A stretch of 64,000 bases of DNA from assembly GCA_947493695.1 (NCBI GenBank), contig CANLSF010000003.1, positions 248,001-312,000 on the forward strand, written 5' to 3'. Positions 42,900 through 51,150 of this stretch are shown piece after piece; positions within the stretch are counted from its first letter, which is position 1, and each line of letters begins with the position of its first letter. The position numbers were made by a program, and so were the translations under genes. The stretch comes from an uncultured Kiloniellaceae bacterium. Lineage in GTDB: Bacteria > Pseudomonadota > Alphaproteobacteria > Kiloniellales > Kiloniellaceae. A model generated the notes under the pieces. It was not told the origin of the DNA. It searched no databases and saw only the letters and a program-made list of their open reading frames with translations.

Positions 42900-43408
42900 A
42901 GCGAAATCTGAGTTCGCTGGGCTGTTCTGGCAGACCGCTCTCGTCGAGCGAAATCAGCTGGCGCGGGCCTTATGCACACTCGGACTGCTTCGCACTGACA
43001 GTTATCCTCTGGCGGCATCTGTGTTCACGAAAATTCACAGGAATGCCACACGACATTCGCGTAGATGAGTTAAATTCGGGCGGCAAAGCTCCTCTTTCTG
43101 CGAAAACAGCCCTCAAGACACATCAACGAAATGAGATAGTTTTGACAAATTGAGAGTGTTAAGCTCCCGATCGATTTTATATACAACGCACGCGCAGATA
43201 TTTATACGCTACGGGGATTTCCCCCTGGTCACCGGCCACCCGAGAAAAAAGGGACGACTTTGAGTTGCATATGGCCGACGCTCAAAGGGAAGTTGTTTGG
43301 ATGTAACAGTGTTTGCAGGAAATACTAACTAACCGAGATATTTTCATTTTCTGAAATCCTGCGTCCCTGAACGTTATCACCTGAAATTTCCAGGATCATC
43401 GTTTTTTC
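42900..43408 (+). promoter_or_regulatory. Upstream region of A1, homologous to that of A2
   Basis: About 510 bases without a gene. The last 270 bases match the region before the second A-type gene (49325-49594): GAGATAGTTTT, TTGAGAGTGTTAAG, GATATTTTCATTTT, and a near-palindrome CCTGAAATTTCCAGG that ends 15 bases before the ATG in both copies. The conserved hairpin next to the start could act on translation or bind a regulator. No strong ribosome site is visible in either copy. Confidence 0.5.
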
Positions 43409-44902
43409 ATGAAACCCGTGTTTCTAAAGCTTTCCTGCGGCCCCAACGGCATTACGGTCGAGGGGGACAGCAGTTACTACCACGGCAATGCCGTTACCCA
43501 GGCCGACGGGCGCCGCAATGGCGTCTATTCCGAATGGTCATGGGACGGTGTGACGCTGATTGCCGGCACCTGCCGTTATGGCATGTCTCCGCTCTTCTAT
43601 TACTGTGGTGAAACCGAGTTCTACATCTCCAACTCGATCCCCAAGCTCCTTGAGCTCGGCGCCCCCAGCGAGTGGGACGACGACGCCATGGCCGTCTTCA
43701 TCCGCCGGCAGACTTTCCTGGGCGAAGATACGCCTTTCAAACAGATCCGCGCGACACCGCCCGGCGCCAGGTTAACCTGGACGAACGGCAGGATGACGCT
43801 GGAAGGTCAGGCCTTCACAGTCAAACCCCAGACTCTCACGCGTTCGGCCATGCTCGACGGGGTGATAGAACTTTTTGCACAATCGATATCGAGACGCCTC
43901 CCGCAAACGGATGAATTCTATCTGCCGCTAACCGGCGGCAAGGACTCCCGCCATATCCTGTTTGAGCTGGCTCGCCAGAAAGCCTTGCCCAAGGCCTGTG
44001 TCACCGCGTCTTTCCCGCCTCCCCTGCGCAATGAGGACAAGGAAATCGCAAGGCAGCTGGCCGACCGCCTCGGCATCCCTCACGTGGTGCTGCCCCCGGC
44101 CGCACCGGGCAGCGCAGATGAAAAACGCAAAAATCTCGCAACGAACTTCTGCACCCTCGAGCACGGCTGGGCTGTTCCTCTTTCCGACTTCCTGCGCACC
44201 AACACAGCCGTCAGCTACGATGGCCTCGGGCTGGACGTGTTCTTCAACACAATCTGGTACAGTGACCAGCGGGCAAAGCTATACGAAGATGGCGCCTTCG
44301 AGGATCTCGCAATCGACTTGTTGCGTGACTCTGAAGTATCCTTCGCAACGATTCTGACAGGTGACGCGAACCGCCGTTTCAGCCGCGACCGCGCAATAGC
44401 CCATATGGTCAAGGAGCTGAAGCGTCACGCAGATCGCCCACACCCCGTGGCTTCTTTCCAGTTCTGGAGCCGCACGCGCCGCGTTACGAGTGCTCTTACC
44501 TTCGGTGTACAGCACTCGATTTCCACTTTGCATACGCCGTTTCTGGATCATGATTTGTTTGATTTTGTCACAAGCCTGCCAAAGGCGTCTTTGAGAGGTC
44601 CGTCGTTACACATTGAAGCCATCACGAACGCTTATAAAATGTTCGAGAGCACCAGATTCCAAAAGCATGAAGAGCAGAGCGACGGAGATGAGAAATACAA
44701 TCGGAAAACATCATTAGATCTGATCGTGAACCGATCCCTTAACTTCCTTGCTCCGACGGTGTTAAATCAAAAGAAAACAACTCTGTTACTGCTCAAAAGT
44801 TTCGTGTCAGGAAACAGATCCGATTTGGAGTGGCTTCATCCACGCTTGATGCTCTACCTTTCTCAAATAGAAGCCCTTAGTTCGCGCGCCCCAACAAGCT
44901 AG
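43409..44902 (+). CDS. Asparagine-synthetase-like amide ligase, type A, copy 1
   Basis: 497 residues. The C-terminal ATP-pyrophosphatase domain is clear: PLTGGKDSRHILFEL near residue 173 is the PP-loop, VSYDGLGLDVFF near 268 is the second conserved segment, and HTPFLDHDLFDF near 373 is typical of asparagine-synthase-type enzymes. The N-terminal glutaminase-like part lacks the Cys2 nucleophile (MKPVFLKLSC), so it should not hydrolyse glutamine. Such enzymes adenylate a carboxylate and form amides, as in asparagine, beta-lactam or lasso-peptide synthesis. Nearly identical to the gene at 49595 over residues 1-270, then diverging. Confidence 0.75.
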   Translation: MKPVFLKLSCGPNGITVEGDSSYYHGNAVTQADGRRNGVYSEWSWDGVTLIAGTCRYGMSPLFYYCGETEFYISNSIPKLLELGAPSEWDDDAMAVFIRRQTFLGEDTPFKQIRATPPGARLTWTNGRMTLEGQAFTVKPQTLTRSAMLDGVIELFAQSISRRLPQTDEFYLPLTGGKDSRHILFELARQKALPKACVTASFPPPLRNEDKEIARQLADRLGIPHVVLPPAAPGSADEKRKNLATNFCTLEHGWAVPLSDFLRTNTAVSYDGLGLDVFFNTIWYSDQRAKLYEDGAFEDLAIDLLRDSEVSFATILTGDANRRFSRDRAIAHMVKELKRHADRPHPVASFQFWSRTRRVTSALTFGVQHSISTLHTPFLDHDLFDFVTSLPKASLRGPSLHIEAITNAYKMFESTRFQKHEEQSDGDEKYNRKTSLDLIVNRSLNFLAPTVLNQKKTTLLLLKSFVSGNRSDLEWLHPRLMLYLSQIEALSSRAPTS

Positions 44903-45044
44903 GTTCTGTAATCAAATCTTCAAATTCATTTAGAGAGCCTAAATCCAAGAAAGTCATAGATGTGCCAAAACTTGACACAGCTCGTAAATCAGATGCCCCT
45001 TGTCCATCATTGGATTTGTGCTCACGAGTAGTCGGCTGAAACAT
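44877..45044 (-). CDS. Putative RiPP-type precursor peptide upstream of B1
   Basis: 55 codons from ATG 45044 on the minus strand, divergent from B1 (80 bases between starts) and overlapping the 3' end of A1 by 26 bases. The C-terminal part, ASDLRAVSSFGTSMTFLDL then GSLNEFEDL, matches that of a short frame at 47064-47177 before B2 (ASDLSAVSNPGTLAAFVDL). Third-base changes are largely silent in the leader part, while the part after GT varies. A Gly with an Asp seven residues on (GTSMTFLD) is the geometry of lasso-peptide rings, whose cyclase is asparagine-synthetase-like. No ribosome site is obvious and no lasso protease is seen, so the call is tentative. Confidence 0.4.
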   Translation of the reverse strand: MFQPTTREHKSNDGQGASDLRAVSSFGTSMTFLDLGSLNEFEDLITEPSLLGRAN

Positions 45045-46990
45045 CAAATTTTGTAACTGCCGGTGAAATGGGACAACCAGTTCACCTGAATGCGCACTTA
45101 CCCGATACCTGGAGCAAAAGAAGATGCGCCGCAACGCAATTACGTCGAGGTTTGTAGCTTTTGTCGCTACTGCGCCCTCTGCAAACACCTTTCCAACCCA
45201 GGATAAAGTTCTCGATTTTTGCAAATCCCAGAAGCTCACACCACTCCAAACCGAGCCCTACCTCTTTGCATGTGAACTGGCGGAGGAGCCAGAGCCTGCT
45301 GAAGGAACGCATCCGGTTCTTGTCTGCGATCTATTGCCTGGCAAAATCAGTTCCGGCAGGAAATTTGAATTTCAAAGCGATAGCCCAAGCTGGGATAAGT
45401 GGCACGAGTATGCCGAAGCCGAAGCTCAGGTCTATAATCTCATCTACGTAACGGATGATGGCTTCGCAATCGAGTCCGACCCGCTGGGAACAAAGCCTGT
45501 CTACCGCGTTGTAACAGACGAAGGAATTTTGATTGCGAGCAGTATTGCGGACATCTGTTCGATCGCCCCTGAGTTGTCAAAACGTATTGACCCGAAGGCC
45601 ATCGCTCAATTTCTTATGATGGGTTTCACTTCAGGGTCTCGTACTTTTCATAAAGACCTGCATCGCTCCAACACGGGTGAGCGCATTGAATGGTCAAAAG
45701 CCGTCGGCCTCTCGCTATCGCGACCGAGACGTTTTAACATTTCGACAAAAATTAAGAGCGACATCCACTTGAATGCCGCATTACTTAAAGTGGAAACGTC
45801 TTTAAATGACAGTTTGGAACGTCACTGTTCAGGAGCGCGCAAACCGATCAACGTCGCACTAAGCGGAGGCTTTGATTCGCGGATTCTAGCGGCAGTGATG
45901 AAAAACCAAGGCTATCCGATCCACACTTTTACATATGGCAGGTGGCATCATCGCGAACTGAGAACAGCACGGCGAATTGCTAAAAGCCTTAACGTCGAGC
46001 ACACATATCTGGACTACCCTCTTGATAATTTTTATCAACAATTTCACATGTTCATGTCTCTTATCGAGGGACAAAGCGAAAGCAAAGTAACTCAAGTTAC
46101 AAATCTCTTACAGATAAAGGCCAATAGCGGTTCTGCGCTTGTCCACGGCTTTCTCTCCGATTCAATTGCCGGCAACTTCCTCGTTGACAGGTTCTCGCAC
46201 GACGATCTCAAAGACCTCGACGAGGTCGCCGAGCGGCTTGCCAGTGTACTCACGCCACCAAGGTCGCAGCTTGAACTCGTTCAAAAAATACTCGGTTTCA
46301 AATTTGATCTGGAAGGCTTTAAGCAAGAGATCCGATCAGAGCTTTTACCCTGCGAAAAACCTTATCAATCGGCGATTCTTTGGGAAATCGAGGTTCGGCA
46401 AAGGAAGTTGATATGTCCCCACCTGGTAATGCTCGGTCAAAAATTTGATATCATCGTACCATTTTATGACCGCGAGATGCTGCAGACTTGGCTCAGCATG
46501 CCCAGAGCCACCATGGACAAACGATACCTCCAGCGCCAGCATTTGGCCCATAGATTTCCTGAGCTCGCAAAAATCCCCAGAGACCAGGAGACAGCGCCGA
46601 TAACACCCAACCTGAAGAACCAGCTCTTGCTTCTGCTAGATACTCTCGTACGAAAGGCATTCATAAAACTCTACGGCAGCATTACCGGCTATCGTCCAGA
46701 CTCGATATGGTCTTTGGGTCAGGGCATGGCCAACAAGTCACAAATAGAACAGATGAATGCTTCCATTCGGGACGGACGAAAAGTGCTGGAAGATACCTTT
46801 GATCTTCAATTGGACCTCTCAGATGAAGTCCGTGCGTTAATCCAGTCATCACCTGACAGCGGCGATTACCAGACCACAAGGCTCGTCTTTCAGATCGTCG
46901 AGTACGCCAAATGGATTAACGCTCTGCCAATTCTGAGGTAATGGTTCGGGTTCGATATACCAACAGCGCTGCTCATGGTCAGGAGTTGTT
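44941..46990 (+). repeat. Tandem duplicated unit around B1 (other copy about 47110-49160)
   Basis: The B genes are duplicated head to tail with an offset of 2170 bases. Similarity extends about 180 bases upstream of the gene (GTGCTCACGAG, CCAGTTCACCTGAATG, GCACTTACCCGATA shared) and about 50 bases downstream (TTCGGGTTCGA and TTGTTAACCC shared). The copies have diverged by many mostly silent changes, so the duplication is not recent. Confidence 0.8.
45124..46941 (+). CDS. Asparagine-synthetase-like amide ligase, type B, copy 1
   Basis: 605 residues, with GGAG nine bases before the ATG. PP-loop VALSGGFDSRILAAV near residue 246, and LVHGFLSDSIAG and DIIVPFYDREMLQTW further on, give an asparagine-synthase/lasso-cyclase-type ATP-pyrophosphatase fold. 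No Cys2 glutaminase nucleophile (MRRNAITSRF). The C-terminal 120 residues (ITGYRPDSIWSLGQGMANKSQ, then EVRALIQSSPDSGDYQTTRLV) are helical and not typical of AsnB. Very similar to the 47294 copy throughout. Works presumably with the neighbouring type A enzymes or with the divergent peptide. Confidence 0.75.
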   Translation: MRRNAITSRFVAFVATAPSANTFPTQDKVLDFCKSQKLTPLQTEPYLFACELAEEPEPAEGTHPVLVCDLLPGKISSGRKFEFQSDSPSWDKWHEYAEAEAQVYNLIYVTDDGFAIESDPLGTKPVYRVVTDEGILIASSIADICSIAPELSKRIDPKAIAQFLMMGFTSGSRTFHKDLHRSNTGERIEWSKAVGLSLSRPRRFNISTKIKSDIHLNAALLKVETSLNDSLERHCSGARKPINVALSGGFDSRILAAVMKNQGYPIHTFTYGRWHHRELRTARRIAKSLNVEHTYLDYPLDNFYQQFHMFMSLIEGQSESKVTQVTNLLQIKANSGSALVHGFLSDSIAGNFLVDRFSHDDLKDLDEVAERLASVLTPPRSQLELVQKILGFKFDLEGFKQEIRSELLPCEKPYQSAILWEIEVRQRKLICPHLVMLGQKFDIIVPFYDREMLQTWLSMPRATMDKRYLQRQHLAHRFPELAKIPRDQETAPITPNLKNQLLLLLDTLVRKAFIKLYGSITGYRPDSIWSLGQGMANKSQIEQMNASIRDGRKVLEDTFDLQLDLSDEVRALIQSSPDSGDYQTTRLVFQIVEYAKWINALPILR

Positions 46991-47063
46991 AACCCTCGCC
47001 CCCCCTAAATTCCATACTAAGAGCTTCTCCGAGCGACCAAAACACCTCTATCAACCCTGTTGC

Positions 47064-47177
47064 TCAGTCGTTATATGTCAAGAAGTAGATCGAATTTGGA
47101 GTAGCTAAATCAACGAACGCCGCAAGTGTGCCGGGGTTTGAAACGGCACTTAAATCAGACGCCTCTTTTTCCAGCAA
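47064..47177 (-). CDS. Putative RiPP-type precursor peptide upstream of B2
   Basis: 37 codons from a TTG at 47177 with a weak GAG upstream. The product reads MLEKEASDLSAVSNPGTL and continues AAFVDLATPNSIYFL to TYND. It is divergent from B2 (116 bases between starts) and matches the 44877 peptide from ASDL to FxDL. The leader part before ASDL is out of register with copy 1 by two bases, so one copy may be damaged or starts differ. G1-D8 spacing (GTLAAFVD) is again seen. Support comes only from copy-to-copy conservation. Confidence 0.35.
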   Translation of the reverse strand: MLEKEASDLSAVSNPGTLAAFVDLATPNSIYFLTYND

Positions 47178-47293
47178 TAAATTTTGTGCTCACGAGCAAT
47201 CGGTTAAAGCATCAAGCTTTGTAACAGTTAGTAAAATGGGATACCCAGTTCACCTGAATGGGCACTTACCCGATATTTGGAGCAAACAAATAG

Positions 47294-49111
47294 ATGCGCC
47301 GTAATGCAATTACGTCAAGGTTTGTAGCTTTTGTCGCTACAGCGCCCTCTGCAAATACCTTTCCTACGCAAGACAAAGTTCTCGATTTTTGCAAATCCCA
47401 GAAGCTCACACCACTCCAAACAGAGAACTACTTCTTTGCATGTGAACTGGCGCAGGAGTTAGCGCCTGATGAAAGAACGCATCCGGTTCTTGTCTGCGAT
47501 TTACTGCCTGGCAAAATCAATTCCGGCAGGAAGTTTGAATTTCAAAGCGATAGCCCAAGCTGGGATAAATGGCACGAGTATGCCGAAGCCGAAGCTCAGG
47601 TCTATAATCTCGCCTACCTAACGGATGACAGCTTCACAATCGAGTCCGACCCGCTTGGAATAAAGCCCGTCTACCGCGTCGTAACAGACGAGGGAACTTT
47701 GATTGCGAGCAGTATTGCGGACATCTGTTCAATTGCCCCGGCACTATCGAAGTCTCTGGATCGAGACGCGCTCGCGCAGTTTCTCATGATGGGTTATGCT
47801 CTAGGATCCCGCACTTTTCATAAAGATCTGCATCGCACGAATACAGGTGAACGCCTCGTGTGGTCGAAGAGTGAGGGGTTAAAACTGTCGCGACCGAGAC
47901 GTTATGGCGTAGCGGGTACGATTCAGTCTGACACCTACTTGAACGCTGCATTGTCGCAAGTTGAAACGACGCTGAATGAAAGCCTGCGGCGTCACTGTTC
48001 GGGCGCACGCAAGCCAATCAATGTAGCCCTGAGCGGGGGTTTTGATTCTCGCATTCTGGCAGCCGCGATGGCGAGTCAAAACTATCCAATTCGCACATTT
48101 ACATATGGCAAATGGCATCATCGCGAGCTCAGAACAGCGCGGCGAATTGCGAAATCCCTCAATGTGGAACATGCGTACCTGGATTATCCTCTCGATAACT
48201 TTTATCAGAGACTGCAACTATTTATGTCAGTCGTAGAAGGGCAAAGCGAGAGTAAGGTCACCCAGGTCACCAACCTTCTACAGATAGACACTGACCCGGG
48301 CACCGCACTTGTCCATGGCTTCCTCTCCGATCCGATTGCCGGCAGCCACCTTACTGACTGGTTTCCGAACGATGATCTCAATAATCTCGACGAAGTCGCT
48401 GACCGGCTCGTAAAAATACTCCAGCCGCCAAAGCCGCAGCTTGAACTCGCTCAAAAAATACTCGGTTTCTCATTTGATTTAGAAGACTTCAAACAGGAGA
48501 TCAGGTCAGAGCTTCCGCCCACAGAGAAAGCATATCAATCCGCCGTTCTGTGGGACATCGAGGTCCGTCAGCGAAAACTGATTTCCCCCCACCTGCTGAT
48601 GCTTGGTCAGAAATTCGATGTCATCGCACCATTTTACGACCGTGAGATGCTGCAAACCTGGATCAGCATGCCAAGGGCCGTGCTGGACAAACGATATCTC
48701 CAACGCCAGCAATTGGCCCACAAGTTTCCTGAGCTCGCCAAGATCCCCAGAGACCAGGAAACAGCCCCGATAACACCCAACCTAAAGAACCAGCTATTGC
48801 TTCTGCTAGATACGCTGGCACGAAAGGCTTTCATAAGACTCTACGGCAGCATTACAGGCTATCGCCCAGATTCGATATGGTCGTTGGGTCAGGGCATGGC
48901 CAACAAATCGCAAATACAACAGATGAATGCGTCGATTCGAGACGGACGGGAACTGCTGGAGGATACCTTCGATCTTCAATTGGATCTCTCAGATGAAGTC
49001 CGCGCGTTAATTCAGGCATCACCCGACGGCGGCGATTACCAGACAACAAGGCTCGTCTTTCAAATCGTCGAGTACGCCAAATGGATTAAAGCTCTGCCAG
49101 TCCAAAACTAG
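47294..49111 (+). CDS. Asparagine-synthetase-like amide ligase, type B, copy 2
   Basis: 605 residues, same length as B1, with GGAG upstream of ATG. PP-loop VALSGGFDSRILAAA is near residue 246 and ALVHGFLSDPIAG near 340; IAPFYDREMLQTWISMP is kept. Differences from B1 concentrate around residues 150-230 (for example GSRTFHKDLHRTNTGERLVWSKSEG) and 345-400, where substrate contacts might lie. The lack of Cys2 and the helical C-terminus are shared with B1. The two copies probably serve related but distinct substrates. Confidence 0.75.
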   Translation: MRRNAITSRFVAFVATAPSANTFPTQDKVLDFCKSQKLTPLQTENYFFACELAQELAPDERTHPVLVCDLLPGKINSGRKFEFQSDSPSWDKWHEYAEAEAQVYNLAYLTDDSFTIESDPLGIKPVYRVVTDEGTLIASSIADICSIAPALSKSLDRDALAQFLMMGYALGSRTFHKDLHRTNTGERLVWSKSEGLKLSRPRRYGVAGTIQSDTYLNAALSQVETTLNESLRRHCSGARKPINVALSGGFDSRILAAAMASQNYPIRTFTYGKWHHRELRTARRIAKSLNVEHAYLDYPLDNFYQRLQLFMSVVEGQSESKVTQVTNLLQIDTDPGTALVHGFLSDPIAGSHLTDWFPNDDLNNLDEVADRLVKILQPPKPQLELAQKILGFSFDLEDFKQEIRSELPPTEKAYQSAVLWDIEVRQRKLISPHLLMLGQKFDVIAPFYDREMLQTWISMPRAVLDKRYLQRQQLAHKFPELAKIPRDQETAPITPNLKNQLLLLLDTLARKAFIRLYGSITGYRPDSIWSLGQGMANKSQIQQMNASIRDGRELLEDTFDLQLDLSDEVRALIQASPDGGDYQTTRLVFQIVEYAKWIKALPVQN

Positions 49112-49594
49112 TGTAATTCGGGTTCGACGCAGCTCAAGCACTGCTCGTACTTAGGAATTGTTAACCCCCAAAACCCTACATTCCTCACGGCGAGTTTCTC
49201 TAAGCAACACAAAAACACATCACACATCAAGCTATCATAGATTGATCAACAGATCGCCCACCTGCCATCCGCTGTCAGGAAGACAGAGCATCAAATTTGG
49301 GAGGCTCGAAAGATACTGGAATGATACGAGATAGTTTTGGACAATTGAGAGTGTTAAGTTCCTGATCGCTCTTATATGTAATGAGAGACTAGGCGGTTTT
49401 TACGCCTAGGAGAGAGATCAGATTCACAGGCAAAAAAAGTCAGTTTTGAGTTTAATATCGCCTACGCTCAAGGGGAAGTCGCTTGGATACAAAAGTGTTC
49501 ACAGGAAATATTAGTTAGTTCAGATATTTTCATTTTCAGCAATTCTGCGACCCTGAGAGTTATCGCCTGAAATTTCCAGGATTATCATTTTTTC
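49112..49594 (+). promoter_or_regulatory. Upstream region of A2, homologous to that of A1
   Basis: About 480 bases without a gene. The right 270 bases match the region before A1, including GAGATAGTTTTGG, TTGAGAGTGTTAAG, GATATTTTCATTTTC and the CCTGAAATTTCCAGG near-palindrome close to the start codon. The left part shares short blocks with the downstream end of B1. A unique hairpin lies at about 49388-49411 (ACTAGGCGGTTTTTACGCCTAGG). Confidence 0.5.
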
Positions 49595-51079
49595 ATGAAA
49601 CCCGTGTTTCTAAAGCTTTCCTGTGGTCCAGACGGTATTTCGGTCGAGGGAGACAGCAGCTATTACCACGGCAACGCCATCGCGCTGGCCGACGGGCACC
49701 GAAACGGCGTCTATTCCGAATGGTCATGGGACGGCGTGACGCTGAAGGCCGGCACCTGCCGTTACGGCATGTCTCCGCTCTTCTACTACTGTGGTGAAGC
49801 CGAGTTCTATATCTCCAACTCGATCCCAAAGCTCCTTGAGCTCGGCGCTCCCAGCGAGTGGGACGACGACGCGATGGCGGTCTTTATCCGCCGGCAAACA
49901 TTCCTGGGTGAAGATACCCCTTTCAAACAGATCCGCGCGACACCGCCTGGCGCCAGATTGACCTGGACGAACGGCAAGATGACGCAGGAGGGTCAGGCCT
50001 TCACAGTCAAACCCCAGACTCTCACACGTTCGGCCATGGTCGACGGGGTTATAGAGCTTTTCGCGCAATCGATATCGCGACGTCTTCCGCAAACAGATGA
50101 ATTCTATCTGCCGCTGACCGGCGGCAAGGACTCCCGCCATATCCTGTTTGAGCTGGCACGCCAGAAGGCCTTGCCCAAGGCCTGCGTCACCGCGTCTTTC
50201 CCACCTCCTCTGCTCAATGAGGATAGGGAAATCGCAAAACAGCTCGCCGAGCGCCTCGACATCCCTCACGTTGTGCTGCCCCCGGCCGCACCGGGCAGCG
50301 CCGACGAAAAACGCAAAAACCTCGCCACAAACTTCTGCACCCTCGAACACGGATGGGCCGTTCCACTCTTCGACTTCCTGCACGCCAATACAGCTGTCAG
50401 CTATGATGGATTTGGCTTGGACGTATTCTTTAGCACCATTTGGTATAGTGAACTTCGCGCAAAACTATACAAAGAAGGAGCTTTTGAGTCGCTTGCCATA
50501 GATTTGTTAGGAGATTCGGAGGCTGCCTTCGGGATGATTTTTACGCCAGAAGCAAACAAGCGTTTTAACCGAACCCGAGCAATTGCGCGCATGACTGAGG
50601 AGTTGAAAAAGCATGCTGACCAAGTTCATCCAATGGCCTCTTTTCAGTTCTGGAGTCGCTCTCGTCGCTCAACCAACGCGTTGACGTTCTGCCTCCAAGA
50701 CGGAAGTTTGATGGTACACACTCCATTCTTAGACCATGATTTGTTTGATTTTGTATACTCAAGTCTTCCAGGAAATGAGCGCTCCATTCACTCAGAAGCC
50801 ATCGCAATAGCATATCCAGACTTCAATGATATTGCCTTCGCGAAGTCCGGCAAGATAAGCCACGCGAAATCGCGCCAAGAGAAAGGATTCTTACTAGGAC
50901 TTGTCCCGCAGCTAGTTTCATCCGCGAATGCACCATCTGCGATAATGAAAATTCAAGTTGCGGTTCGGATTATAAAAGCACTACTTTCAGGAAAGAACGC
51001 AGATATTTCATGGCTACAACCATTCTTAATAAATTACATCACGCATCTGGAATCCTACCCTCCAATCCGAAATACATAG
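49595..51079 (+). CDS. Asparagine-synthetase-like amide ligase, type A, copy 2
   Basis: 494 residues. Nearly identical to A1 up to about residue 270 (same PP-loop PLTGGKDSRHILFEL, VSYDGFGLDVFF), then clearly different in both amino-acid sequence and base composition (more A/T from about 50410). HTPFLDHDLFDFV is kept. The sharp change suggests recombination or gene conversion of the N-terminal half. It lacks Cys2, as does A1. It ends the A1-B1-B2-A2 array, facing the convergent LamG-M14 gene. Confidence 0.75.
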   Translation: MKPVFLKLSCGPDGISVEGDSSYYHGNAIALADGHRNGVYSEWSWDGVTLKAGTCRYGMSPLFYYCGEAEFYISNSIPKLLELGAPSEWDDDAMAVFIRRQTFLGEDTPFKQIRATPPGARLTWTNGKMTQEGQAFTVKPQTLTRSAMVDGVIELFAQSISRRLPQTDEFYLPLTGGKDSRHILFELARQKALPKACVTASFPPPLLNEDREIAKQLAERLDIPHVVLPPAAPGSADEKRKNLATNFCTLEHGWAVPLFDFLHANTAVSYDGFGLDVFFSTIWYSELRAKLYKEGAFESLAIDLLGDSEAAFGMIFTPEANKRFNRTRAIARMTEELKKHADQVHPMASFQFWSRSRRSTNALTFCLQDGSLMVHTPFLDHDLFDFVYSSLPGNERSIHSEAIAIAYPDFNDIAFAKSGKISHAKSRQEKGFLLGLVPQLVSSANAPSAIMKIQVAVRIIKALLSGKNADISWLQPFLINYITHLESYPPIRNT

Positions 51080-51150
51080 AATCATATGCGCTTGATAAAA
51101 TAGGCCATGTACACTGTTCTAGTTGCGGTCATGTAAAACGACCACTCGCG

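Noticed and set aside
43409-51079. Canonical lasso-peptide cluster
   Set aside because: No transglutaminase-like leader protease, RRE protein or exporter is seen, and the usual leader threonine before the core is missing; kept only as a tentative RiPP idea.
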